Under the pieces are notes generated by a model that had not been told where the DNA came from, searched no databases, and was given only the letters and a program-made list of their open reading frames with translations. This document shows positions 7,196 through 14,824 of a stretch of 39,313 bases of DNA, piece by piece. Position numbers and translations under genes: made by a program. Positions within the stretch are counted from its first letter, which is position 1; each line of letters starts with the position of its first letter. This stretch comes from Deltaproteobacteria bacterium (lineage in GTDB: Bacteria; Myxococcota_A; Bradymonadia; REDH01): NCBI GenBank assembly GCA_007693585.1, contig REDH01000173.1, positions 1 to 39,313 on the forward strand, written 5' to 3'.

Positions 7196-8515
7196 TCAGC
7201 TCCGGGGGCCGTGGGGCGTGGGCCAGGCGAGGGCGCCGAGGAGCGTGGCGGTGAGGGGTGCGCCGATCCACAGGGCGAGGTGGCCCGGGGTGACGGTGGC
7301 GCCGAGGTGGGCGAAAGGCAGGTGGGGGGCGAGGAAGCGCATGGCGACCTGCTCGAGGGCGAAGGCGAGGGCGAGGGCGGTGAGGACGAGGACGAGCCCC
7401 TGTCCGGCGGTGAGGACGAGTCGGTCGAGGGGGCCGTAGCCGAGCGCGCGGAGGAGTCCGCGGTCGAGCCGGCCTGCTTCGCCGCGGGCGCGGAGGGTGA
7501 GTCCGAGGAGGAGGATGGCGATGGCGAGCACGAGGGTGGCGCCGAGGCTGGCGGGTCCCTGGCGCGAGAGGGCGCGAACCTCGTCGAGGAGGTCATCGAC
7601 GTGGACGACGACTTCGGCGCGGCGGGTGTGGAAGGTGTCGAAGAGCCAGGCGGCCTGTTCGGGGCGTTCGGGGTCGAGGAGCACGAGGAGGTGGGTCATG
7701 AGGTCCTCGTGGTACTGGCGTCCGCCGAGGTGTCGCACGACGTTGCGGTAGGCCTGGCGCGCGGTGTCGATGGGGACCCAGGCGGCGTGGTCGATGGGGG
7801 TGCCCGTGGGCTGGAGGATGCCGACGACGGTGGCTTCTCCGGTCCAGACGGGTTCGCCGGCGTGGCTGAAGTCGGCGTGGAGGGGGACGGTGTCGCCGGG
7901 GGCGAGGCCGGTGCGGCGGGCGAGGGTGGCGCCGAGGGCGACCTGCCCGGGGGTGCGGGGCCGTTCGCCGGTGCGCAGCCGGGGGGAGAAGACGTCTGCA
8001 GGCCTGTCCCACCATGCGTCGTCGACGCCGACGACGGGGGTGCTGCCGGGGGGAGGGACAGCGACCGGTCGTCCCCCGCTGGCGCGTGCGGCGGAGCGTT
8101 CGGCGAGGCGGCCGGAGGATGCGCCGGAGTGCTGGGCGCTGGGGCTCCGGGCGCCGGGGCTCCGCGCTCCGGGCCCCTGGGTGGCGGGGATGTGGGCGAA
8201 GCGGGCGAGGGCGATGACGTGCCGGGGGGGATCGGCGCCGTCCTCGAAGGTGCGCATGGCGGTGAGGCCGCGGACGTAGTCGTGGTGGTATCGCCCGAGG
8301 TGGAGGGACCCCTCGACGAGGCGCAGGGCGTTGCCCTTGGGTCCGATGACCACGTCTACGGCGGGGTCGACGCGGTGCAGTCCGCGTTCCTGGATGTCTG
8401 CGACGCGGAGGAGGAGGCCGGCGAGGGAGAAGAGCAGGAGGAGGGCGGCGAGGGTGATCGCGGTGGCGCCGGGTCGGCGGCGGAGTTCGAGCAGGAGGAG
8501 GGCGAGGGCGGACAT
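7196..8515 (-). CDS. ABC transporter permease (FtsX/MacB-type), second of the pair
   Basis: This is a 439-residue protein. The ATG at 8515 is preferred because GGGGG lies about 7 bases upstream; a GTG at 8521 would overlap the previous stop (GTGA). It has one N-terminal membrane segment (TAITLAALLLLFSLAGLLL), a large periplasmic domain beginning with DVVIGPKGNALRLVEGS, and three C-terminal segments (TLVLAIAILLLGLTL, GLVLVLTALALAFAL, LALWIGAPLTATLLGALA), the classic FtsX layout. A low-complexity Gly/Ala/Ser stretch near residues 115-150 (GARSPGARSPSAQ) comes from small DNA repeats. The VVIGPKG motif is shared with its partner. With the ATPase it would form a MacB/LolCDE-like mechanotransmission exporter or lipoprotein extractor. 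Confidence 0.85.
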   Translation of the reverse strand: MSALALLLLELRRRPGATAITLAALLLLFSLAGLLLRVADIQERGLHRVDPAVDVVIGPKGNALRLVEGSLHLGRYHHDYVRGLTAMRTFEDGADPPRHVIALARFAHIPATQGPGARSPGARSPSAQHSGASSGRLAERSAARASGGRPVAVPPPGSTPVVGVDDAWWDRPADVFSPRLRTGERPRTPGQVALGATLARRTGLAPGDTVPLHADFSHAGEPVWTGEATVVGILQPTGTPIDHAAWVPIDTARQAYRNVVRHLGGRQYHEDLMTHLLVLLDPERPEQAAWLFDTFHTRRAEVVVHVDDLLDEVRALSRQGPASLGATLVLAIAILLLGLTLRARGEAGRLDRGLLRALGYGPLDRLVLTAGQGLVLVLTALALAFALEQVAMRFLAPHLPFAHLGATVTPGHLALWIGAPLTATLLGALAWPTPHGPRS

Positions 8516-8517
8516 GG

Positions 8518-9786
8518 TCACACCCCCGTCAGGGCGTCGCGCACGTCGAGGAGCGCGAGGCGGAGCGCGAGGATGAGCAAGCCCGGCAGGAGGGCGAGGG
8601 CGGCGACGGAGGCGAGCTGGGGACCGGGGATCCACGGCCCGGGGGTGGACACGAGGGGGGCGGCCGCCTCGAGGAGCAGGCGCAGGGGCGCGGAGAGGGC
8701 GAGGGCGAGGAGGACGAGGAGGGCGGCCTCGAGGGCGAGGGTGCTCCACAGGGCGCGGCGGCCGTAGCCGAGGGCGCGCAGCACGACGAGCCTGGGGCGG
8801 AGGGCCTCGTAGCGCAGATGCAGGAGGAGGAGCACGGCGAGGGCGGCGAGGGCGAAGCCCCCGTGCACGAGGCGCCGGGCGCCCGCGGCGGCGTCGCTGG
8901 CAAGGGCGGCGAGCTCGGCCTGGGCGTCGTGGAGGTCGATGATGTCGGCGACGCTGCGCCGGTCGATGAGCTCGCGCAGGGCGGGCAGGCGTTCCGGGTC
9001 GTCGAGGGTGACCCACATCAGGCTGAAGGCGCCCTCGTTGCCGGTCTCCCGGGCGACGCCGGCGGCCTCCCGGAGGTGGTGGTGGATGTAGGCCGTGTCG
9101 TGGTGGATCAGGATGAGGTCGTCGCCGGGGTCGCCGGCGTGATCGGCGATGCCCACGATGGAGAGGCGCTGGGCGTGGAGGGCGCGCTCCGGGCGGGGAG
9201 CGAAGGGCTCGGGGACGGGCACCCAGCGGAAGTCGCGCGCGGCGCCGGGGTCTCGGCGTGCGGCGGCGCGGGTCTCCTCGACGGTCGGCGCGGAGCGCAC
9301 GGACAGGGTGTCCCCCGGGCCCACGCCCAGGGCGGCGGCGGCGTGCACCCCCACGACGGCCTCCTCCTCGCCGCGCAGCCAGCGGCCCTCGACAATGCGC
9401 GGCGGGCGCTGGTCGGGCGGGCGGTGGAGCCATGCGTCGTCGGTGCCCGCCACGAGCCAACGGTCAACGCGGCCGATCACGTGGAGGGTGGTGGCGTGGC
9501 GGACATCGAAGAGCTCCTCGATGTTGTGGGCGAGGGCGCGCGGCAGTACGTCCACCGGTGGGGCGTCGAGCCGCGCCGCGCTGCGGAGGAGCCCGAGTCC
9601 GCCGGACTTGGGCCCGATGAGCACGTCATGGGTAGGTGGTGCCAGGGAAGCGCCGTCCCCCTCCTGCTGGAGAGCGCGCACGAGGGCGTCGGTCATGGCG
9701 AGCACGGCCGCCAGGGCGAGGACGGCGAGGCTCGCCGAGAGTGCGCGCCGCCGGATTCCGATCCAGGCGAGGGCGAGGGGACTCAT
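8518..9786 (-). CDS. ABC transporter permease (FtsX/MacB-type), first of the pair
   Basis: This 422-residue protein starts at ATG 9786 and overlaps the ATPase stop by 4 bp (ATGA). The topology is one N-terminal segment (LSASLAVLALAAVLAMTDAL), a periplasmic domain starting DVLIGPKSGGLGLL, then three segments (GFALAALAVLLLLHL, LALEAALLVLLALALSA, LASVAALALLPGLLILAL). The VLIGPKS motif matches the partner permease, so the two are ancient paralogs that probably form a heterodimer. A His-rich stretch (LILIHHDTAYIHHHLREA, near 225) could bind a metal or simply be structural. Related permeases occur in zinc- or peptide-linked operons, but the substrate here is unknown. Confidence 0.85.
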   Translation of the reverse strand: MSPLALAWIGIRRRALSASLAVLALAAVLAMTDALVRALQQEGDGASLAPPTHDVLIGPKSGGLGLLRSAARLDAPPVDVLPRALAHNIEELFDVRHATTLHVIGRVDRWLVAGTDDAWLHRPPDQRPPRIVEGRWLRGEEEAVVGVHAAAALGVGPGDTLSVRSAPTVEETRAAARRDPGAARDFRWVPVPEPFAPRPERALHAQRLSIVGIADHAGDPGDDLILIHHDTAYIHHHLREAAGVARETGNEGAFSLMWVTLDDPERLPALRELIDRRSVADIIDLHDAQAELAALASDAAAGARRLVHGGFALAALAVLLLLHLRYEALRPRLVVLRALGYGRRALWSTLALEAALLVLLALALSAPLRLLLEAAAPLVSTPGPWIPGPQLASVAALALLPGLLILALRLALLDVRDALTGV

Positions 9787-10421
9787 CGTACCGTCCCATC
9801 CTCGATGCGCCAGAGCGCCCCGAAATCGTCGCCGATGCGGGCGTCGTGGGTGACGACGACGACGGTGCAGCCGCGCTCGACCTCGCCCCGGAGGGCCGCG
9901 ACGACCCGCTCGGTGTTGGTGTCGTCGAGCGCGCTTGTGGGCTCGTCCGCAAGGAGCAGCGCGGGGCGGGCGGCGAGCACCCGGGCCATCGCCACCCGCT
10001 GCTGCTCGCCGAGGCTGAGCACCTCGGCGCGGCGGCCCGCGAGGTCCGCGAGACCCATGGTGTCGAGCGCGGCGCGGGCGTCGGCGACACGGACGCCCGG
10101 CCGGCCGAGCCGCACATTCTCGAGGGCGGTCAGGTGCTCGAGCACGTTGAGCCGCTGGAAGACGATGCCCATCTCATGGCGGCGCAGGCGGGCCCGGGCG
10201 GACTCGCCCAGCGTGGCGAGGGCACGGCCCGCCAGGGTGATGCTGCCCGCAGCCGGAGGAATCAGGCCCGCGATCACGTGCAGGAGCGTGGTCTTTCCAC
10301 TGCCGCTCGCGCCCCGCAGCACCACGGCGGTGCCGGACGGGATCTCCCGAGCCGGCACACGGAGAAGTGGCTTCTCCATGCCCGGGTGACGCAGTTCGAC
10401 TCCGTCGAGAACGATGTCCAT
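9783..10421 (-). CDS. ABC transporter ATP-binding protein, LolD/MacB type
   Basis: This is a 212-residue ATPase. The ATG at 10421 is chosen because MDIVLDGVEL is the normal start of these subunits; the frame runs further upstream without coding character. Walker A is GASGSGKTT (37-45), the Q-loop is VFQRLNV, the signature is LSLGEQQRVAMARVL, Walker B is ALLLADEPTSALDD and the switch His is VVVVTHD. It belongs to the LolD/MacB/FtsE group that powers FtsX-type permeases at the inner membrane. It is first in an ATPase-permease-permease operon with 4-bp overlaps, 87 bp downstream of the Irr-like regulator gene. Confidence 0.92.
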   Translation of the reverse strand: MDIVLDGVELRHPGMEKPLLRVPAREIPSGTAVVLRGASGSGKTTLLHVIAGLIPPAAGSITLAGRALATLGESARARLRRHEMGIVFQRLNVLEHLTALENVRLGRPGVRVADARAALDTMGLADLAGRRAEVLSLGEQQRVAMARVLAARPALLLADEPTSALDDTNTERVVAALRGEVERGCTVVVVTHDARIGDDFGALWRIEDGTVR

Positions 10422-10508
10422 GAACCTCGGTTGCCCAAAGCCCTCCCCCCGGCGACGAATGGTTCCACGAATGGCGGGCCCGGGCAAGCCGACGCAGGCG
10501 CGGACCGT

Positions 10509-10940
10509 TCAGTCCTTCCGGCGCCGCCCCTCGATCACCACGCGGACATCCGACGCCTCGACATGCTCCAGAAGCGCGGGGTCGAGCTCGATGGCCACGA
10601 GCGCCTGATCGAGGTCGTGAAGGGTACCCTCCTCGACGTCGAAGAAGTGGTGGTGGGGGGTGGTGTTTCCGTCATAGCGCACACGCTCGCCGGTGCGCTG
10701 GAACTGGTTGATGATCCTGCACTCCACCAGACGGTTGAGCGTGTTGTAGACCGTGGCCTGGCTCACGCCGTCGAGCCCCTCGCGCACGCCCATGAAGACG
10801 TCCTCGGCGGTCGGGTGATCGGCCGAGCCAAGCACGAAGCGGGCGATCGCGACGCGCTGGACGGTCGGGGAGAGACCGTGCTCCCGGAGGAGCGCGCGGA
10901 GCGTCTCCTCGCCGGGCGCCTTCTGGTGGGTGATCAGCAT
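10509..10940 (-). CDS. Fur-superfamily regulator, Irr-like
   Basis: This is a 143-residue Fur-superfamily protein. The winged-helix domain contains GLSPTVQRVAI, HPTAEDVF and the recognition helix SQATVYNTLNRL (60-71). The sensor half has RYDGNTTPHHHFFDVEEG: the His triplet at 96-98, the YNTLN spelling and the complete lack of CxxC zinc pairs (only one Cys, in VECRI) are features of Irr/PerR-like members rather than Fur or Zur. Alphaproteobacterial Irr senses haem and iron and binds an iron-control element. The gene follows dps by 50 bp on the same strand and is probably co-transcribed from the palindromic promoter at 11558-11591, which would make it autoregulated. Whether it senses haem, iron or peroxide is not shown. 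Confidence 0.85.
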   Translation of the reverse strand: MLITHQKAPGEETLRALLREHGLSPTVQRVAIARFVLGSADHPTAEDVFMGVREGLDGVSQATVYNTLNRLVECRIINQFQRTGERVRYDGNTTPHHHFFDVEEGTLHDLDQALVAIELDPALLEHVEASDVRVVIEGRRRKD

Positions 10941-10990
10941 GGGCGAGCAGGGTTCGGGGTCGGGGGCAGGCGCAGGGGCGCCCGGCACGA

Positions 10991-11479
10991 TCAGCCGTGC
11001 AGGTGGCTCTCGAGGAACCAGAGGTCCTTCTCGACGGCCCGGAGCTGGGCCGTGAACAGATCCTCGGTCGCCGGATCGCCACTCTCCGCGGCCGTCTCCA
11101 CGGCCTTGCGCAGCTCGGTGGCGTGGACCGCATAGCGCTCGGAAAGCGCATGAAGATGCTGCATCGCGGACACGGCGCCGAAGTCGTACTCGTCGACCGT
11201 CGCCGCCTGGGCGATCTGCCGGGCCGTGCCCACGGGCACACCACCCAGCATCGCGGCCCGCTCCGCCGTCTCGTCGCTGTGCTCGCGCAGGTTGACGAGG
11301 ATCGTGTCGAACAGCTCGTGCACGAACTGGAAGTTCGGGCCGCGCACGTTCCAGTGCGCCTGCTTCACCTGCAGGCTCAGCACGATGGTGTTCGCCAGGT
11401 TGCGGTTGAGCAGGTCGACCAGACGTGCGCGGGTCTCTTCGGGAAGGTCGATGCGACTGGGGAACTTGAGCGTTGCCAT
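10991..11479 (-). CDS. dps: Dps-family ferritin-like DNA-protection protein
   Basis: This is a 162-residue protein. The ATG at 11479 follows AAGGAG at good spacing; an in-frame ATG at 11557 borders the promoter palindrome and is rejected. The family signature KQAHWNVRGPNF and the inter-subunit ferroxidase residues are all present: His42, His54, Asp58, Asp69 and Glu73 (numbering from MATLKF). Dps 12-mers oxidise Fe(II) with peroxide and store the iron, protecting DNA. The protein lacks a long Lys-rich tail, so direct DNA binding is uncertain. It is first in an operon with the Irr-like regulator and lies behind an iron-box-like palindrome, so iron or peroxide control is likely. Confidence 0.95.
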   Translation of the reverse strand: MATLKFPSRIDLPEETRARLVDLLNRNLANTIVLSLQVKQAHWNVRGPNFQFVHELFDTILVNLREHSDETAERAAMLGGVPVGTARQIAQAATVDEYDFGAVSAMQHLHALSERYAVHATELRKAVETAAESGDPATEDLFTAQLRAVEKDLWFLESHLHG

Positions 11480-11557
11480 GGGGCTCCTTGGGAAGCGGGG
11501 GAAGGGGAGGCGGTGTGTGTCGGCGGAGGCGGCGCGAAGCCGGTTCCACCGCGCCAT

Positions 11558-11580
11558 GGATTTAGAATAAGTCTAAATCC
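11558..11580 (-). promoter_or_regulatory. iron-control-element-like operator
   Basis: GGATTTAGA and TCTAAATCC form a perfect 9-bp inverted repeat around a 5-base centre (ATAAG). The core TTTAGAA-TAA-GTCTAAA differs by one base from the TTTAGAA-N3-TTCTAAA iron-control element bound by Irr as I recall it. It overlaps the predicted -10 of dps, a position suited to repression. Confidence 0.75.
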
Positions 11581-11591
11581 AAAGCCTGCAA
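11564..11591 (-). promoter_or_regulatory. dps promoter
   Basis: Read on the minus strand, TTGCAG (11591-11586), a 16-bp spacer and TATTCT (11569-11564) form a sigma70-like promoter. It is in one of the very few A/T-rich stretches here and ends about 80 bp before the dps ATG. Its -10 lies inside the inverted repeat. Confidence 0.6.
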
Positions 11592-11625
11592 GGGCTGCCG
11601 GCCGACTTTCCCCGACATCCGTGAG

Positions 11626-11660
11626 CCGAAGCAGGGAGACCCGAAGCAGGGAGACCCGAA
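11626..11660. repeat. 15-bp tandem duplication
   Basis: CCGAAGCAGGGAGAC occurs at 11626-11640 and 11641-11655, with CCGAA starting a third copy. It is intergenic, upstream of the dps promoter. Confidence 0.8.
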
Positions 11661-11798
11661 CCCGGTTGATTCCCGGGCCTGCCGGCCGCGAAGGCGCCAC
11701 GACCGGCATGTGCCCGTGGCAGACGGGTTCGACGCGGTCTGGCCGGTCCTCCCGGAGCGGATCCCGGGCGCAGGCGCCGGAGCCCGGAAGTGGTCCCG

Positions 11799-12800
11799 TC
11801 AGGCGCGGTTCGGCCCGCCGAACTCGTCGCGCAACCACTCGGAGAGCAGCGGGACCTCCTCGCCCTCGAGGAGCGGCATCATGCACCACCGGAGCACGTG
11901 AGGCCCGATGGGCAGGTGTGCCATGCGCCCGGCGCGGACCACCCGGAAGAGGGGCGGCGGGATCAGCCCGTCCTCCTCGGGTTCGCAGAGCGCCCACGAC
12001 GTCTGCACGCCCATGGACGCGGAGAGCACGACTCCGATGAAGTCGCACAGGGCCTGGAAGAGCAGCGGCGGCATCCAGCGGACCACTCCGACGGACCGGG
12101 AGACGAGGAGGAATTCCATCCGGTCGAGTCCGCCCGGAGTCGGTTCGATCGACTCCCCGACCTCCTCCCGCAGGTAGAGGGAGAGCAGCTTCGAGGGTCC
12201 GCCCGGGGTGGCGCCCCACACGTCGTCCCCCATGCGCTCGGCCATCCAGCGCTGCAGGGTGAGGAGCTTGTCGCCCCAGGTTCCGTCCTGCATGTCCACC
12301 CGGGAGCGGAAGGCATGGATCGGCGTGCCGGGGACCGGGCGCCCCATGGCCTCGGCCTCGGCGCGGATCACGGTCATGACGTCCTGTCCCGCCTCGTCGT
12401 CGAACGGGACCGCGGACATTCCGAAGGCCTGGACGGCGCGCTCGATGCCGGTCACGTCGGCGAACGACAGGAAGCGCAGTCCCGTCCAGCGCCGCGACAG
12501 CACGGCTTCGCCCCGGACTGCGGGCTGGGTGAGCGCGTTCAGCAGGGTGGCCTCGATCATGCGGCGGAGCCCCTCGTGCAGCGCCCGCGCTCCGCCCGGG
12601 TCGGACCAGCCGACGAAGACCAGCTCCTGTCCCTCGCCCGTCCGCACCTCGAGCACCCGCGGGTGGATGGGGTGCTGCCCCTGGACCGGGGGTCCGCTGC
12701 CGAGCCGCCGCTCGGCCGCCGGGGCCAGCCCCTCGATCAGGCTGTCCAGGGGGCGCTCCGCCGAGACGGGCTCGGGCATCATGCGTGGCTTTCTGCTCAT
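11799..12800 (-). CDS. protein of unknown function (333 aa)
   Basis: The ATG at 12800 follows GGGAGAG at good spacing. The protein is soluble with no signal peptide or clear membrane helix, although a stretch near 250 (MPPLLFQALCDFIGVVLSAS) is hydrophobic. Recognisable runs include LVFVGWSDPGGARALHEGLRRMIEA, TGLRFLSFADVTGIERAVQAFG and RMEFLLVSRSVGVVRW. The last third contains PEEDGLIPPPLFRVVRAGRMAH and a C-terminal helix SEWLRDEFGG. I do not recognise a family. It lies between the ferredoxin-reductase-like gene (115 bp upstream) and dps, all on the minus strand. Confidence 0.7.
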   Translation of the reverse strand: MSRKPRMMPEPVSAERPLDSLIEGLAPAAERRLGSGPPVQGQHPIHPRVLEVRTGEGQELVFVGWSDPGGARALHEGLRRMIEATLLNALTQPAVRGEAVLSRRWTGLRFLSFADVTGIERAVQAFGMSAVPFDDEAGQDVMTVIRAEAEAMGRPVPGTPIHAFRSRVDMQDGTWGDKLLTLQRWMAERMGDDVWGATPGGPSKLLSLYLREEVGESIEPTPGGLDRMEFLLVSRSVGVVRWMPPLLFQALCDFIGVVLSASMGVQTSWALCEPEEDGLIPPPLFRVVRAGRMAHLPIGPHVLRWCMMPLLEGEEVPLLSEWLRDEFGGPNRA

Positions 12801-12915
12801 GATCTCTCCCCGGTACGTGAAGCGGGTGTGCGCCTGCCGCGCCCCCGATCCGGCGCGCCGCAGGCGCAGCCCGGACCTCCGCGGACGTGGGGGATCGCGG
12901 AGGACGCGCCGAAGG

Positions 12916-13677
12916 TCAATGGTTGAAGTGGATGCGATCATCGGGCACGCCGGCCTCGCGCAGCCGGACGACCGCCGCGTCCTGCATGGCGGTCGCCCCG
13001 CACACCACGAACGCAGCCTCGCGGCACTCCGCCTCGTTCGTGCTGTCCCACCAGCTTTCCTGCACGTAGCGCCGGGACGCGGACCCCTCCCCGGGAGCAT
13101 CGCACAGGAGGTGCACCTCCGCCCCGTCCTCCCGCCAGCCCCGGAGCTCGTCGCGCCACGCGTGCTCGCACGGCGCACCCTCGCCGTAGAACAGCCGGGT
13201 GCGCGCGCGAAGCCCCGGCTCTCGCCGCCACAGGCTCCGCACCACCGGCCGCACCGCGGCGATCCCCGACCCCGTCGCCAGAACCACCAGTCGCGGGGGC
13301 TCCTGCGCCATCACCCGGTACCCCTCTCCGAACACGGCGCTGACCTCCACGCCGTCGCCGGCCTCCAGCGATGCCAGCGCATCCGTCGTCTCCGTGCCCC
13401 GAGACACCAGGAAATCCATCACCGGCAGCTCCTCCGGGGTGCTCGCGATCGCGAAGTACCGCGCCGGAACGCCCGCCGCCCCCATGGCCACGAACTGTCC
13501 GGGCAGGCGATACCGCCCTCCTCCGTCCTCCATGCAGGGATGTCCGGTGGCGTCGACGCGCAGCAGCCGGTGGCGCGCCGTCTCGTCCCACGCCTCGACG
13601 ATCCTCATCGGCCAGCGCAACAGCTTCTCCGGATCCTCCAGCACCTCTTCCTCCTCCCGGTCCCTCGTCGCTCCCAT
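12916..13677 (-). CDS. ferredoxin-NADP reductase-like flavoprotein
   Basis: This is a 253-residue protein with an ATG at 13677 preceded by GGGGG. The N-terminal half is an FAD-binding beta-barrel (RYRLPGQFVAMGA, then RYFAIASTPEE, where R-x-F-x-I/L-x-S/T is the FAD motif). The C-terminal half is the NAD(P) domain with LVVLATGSGIAAVRPVVRSL, ARTRLFYGEG and VVCGATAMQDAAVVRLREAGVPDDRIHFN. There is no 2Fe-2S Cys cluster, so an external partner is expected. It would pass electrons between NAD(P)H and a small redox protein. It is downstream of sfsA by 46 bp on the same strand and may share its transcript. Confidence 0.85.
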   Translation of the reverse strand: MGATRDREEEEVLEDPEKLLRWPMRIVEAWDETARHRLLRVDATGHPCMEDGGGRYRLPGQFVAMGAAGVPARYFAIASTPEELPVMDFLVSRGTETTDALASLEAGDGVEVSAVFGEGYRVMAQEPPRLVVLATGSGIAAVRPVVRSLWRREPGLRARTRLFYGEGAPCEHAWRDELRGWREDGAEVHLLCDAPGEGSASRRYVQESWWDSTNEAECREAAFVVCGATAMQDAAVVRLREAGVPDDRIHFNH

Positions 13678-13723
13678 CCCCCGCAAACGATGCGCCCACG
13701 GCCCCGCAGGTGCATCCACCGCG

Positions 13724-14449
13724 TCACATCTCGAGGGGCAGCCGCGTCCGGGGCACCACCCGCTCGGGGGACACCGCGCAGTCCACCACCACCACATCGA
13801 CGCCCGCCGTCACCGCGCGCTCGAGGCCCGCCGACCACGCCGGATCGATCTCCCGCGCCGGCGAGAACCGCTCGCAGTCCCCCCGCGCCACCACCAGCAG
13901 GAGCGCCGCGAGCTCCCCCGCCTGCGGATCGTGCAGCGCCATCAACTCCTCCAGATGCTTCAGCCCGCGGCTGGTCACCGCATCCGGGAACATCGCGACG
14001 GGCGGCTCGGCGAGCGTCACCATCTTCACCTCGCACCACGTCCTCCGCCCGTCCTCCCACGTCAGCAGAAAGTCCAACCGAGATGCCCCGATCCGCTGCT
14101 CGGCCCGGACCTCCGCGGGCACCATGCCCGTCCCGCCACCCGGGCCGAGGACTCCCGCGGCGATGGCCTCGCCGGCGAGCGCATTGCCGCGCGCCGTGTT
14201 CACGACCACACACTCCCCGTCCACCTCCACCAGCTCCAGCGAGTGCGACAGCTTGCGGCGAGGGTCCCGGGCGTCCCGGATCCAGCAGCGCCCGCCCTCC
14301 CGCACGAGCCCCTTCATGCTGCCCGGGTTGGCCACGTGCACGGTGCGCTCGCTGCCATCCGCGAGCCGCACGTCCGCCAGAAATCTCTTGTACCGGCGCA
14401 GCAGCACCGCCTCCTCGAGGGGCTCCTCGAACTCCACATCGACCTCCAC
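13724..14449 (-). CDS. sfsA: SfsA family DNA-binding/nuclease-fold protein
   Basis: This is a 241-residue protein. The GTG at 14449 is chosen because GGAG lies 6 bases upstream and the length then matches SfsA; the frame is open further back. Signatures are LLRRYKRFLADV, HVANPGSMKGL (usually NTGSM), ARGNALAGEAI, RLDFLL, WCEVKMVTL (the E-x-K of the restriction-endonuclease-like core) and FPDAVTSRGLKHLEELM. SfsA was first described as a sugar-fermentation stimulation protein; its real biochemical role is still unsettled. It is followed by the flavoprotein gene. Confidence 0.93.
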   Translation of the reverse strand: MEVDVEFEEPLEEAVLLRRYKRFLADVRLADGSERTVHVANPGSMKGLVREGGRCWIRDARDPRRKLSHSLELVEVDGECVVVNTARGNALAGEAIAAGVLGPGGGTGMVPAEVRAEQRIGASRLDFLLTWEDGRRTWCEVKMVTLAEPPVAMFPDAVTSRGLKHLEELMALHDPQAGELAALLLVVARGDCERFSPAREIDPAWSAGLERAVTAGVDVVVVDCAVSPERVVPRTRLPLEM

Positions 14450-14824
14450 GCTGCTCCAGCCCCGCCCTTCCCTGCGCCGCGTTGTGCGCTCCCAGTCGCC
14501 AGCGCGCAAGACGCGCACGGCCCATGGGGGTCCCGAAACGGAGCGTTCCGCGACGGACCGACCGGATCGGCGCATCACGCCGGGAGCGACTCCGGGCGCG
14601 GCGGCACCGATCGGGTGTCACCACCGGCGCGTGACGCTCGGTCGAGCGCGACTCCCGGACGAGCGCGACTCCCCCGCGTTCCCCAACGCCATGGAGCGCA
14701 CCGTCGGATGACCGTGGGCCCTGGCCGAGTGGGAGGCCTGCGCGGACGATGGAACGCCATCCTGCCCGCCAGCCCCGTCGACGACCGGATCGTGGCGGCC
14801 CGTGGGGCGCGGACGATCGAGCGG
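14450..14824. other. 375-bp intergenic region, no gene seen
   Basis: This region separates the end of the giant lipoprotein gene from sfsA. It contains two 14-bp copies of CGAGCGCGACTCCC (14643-14656 and 14660-14673, 17-bp period). I see no reliable terminator, promoter or small gene. Confidence 0.5.

Larger units (their letters stand above)
11480..11798. other. 319-bp intergenic region upstream of dps
   Basis: It holds the dps promoter and its overlapping inverted repeat (11558-11591), a 15-bp tandem duplication (11626-11660), and GC-rich DNA up to the end of the unknown gene at 11799. I see no further gene. Confidence 0.6.
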
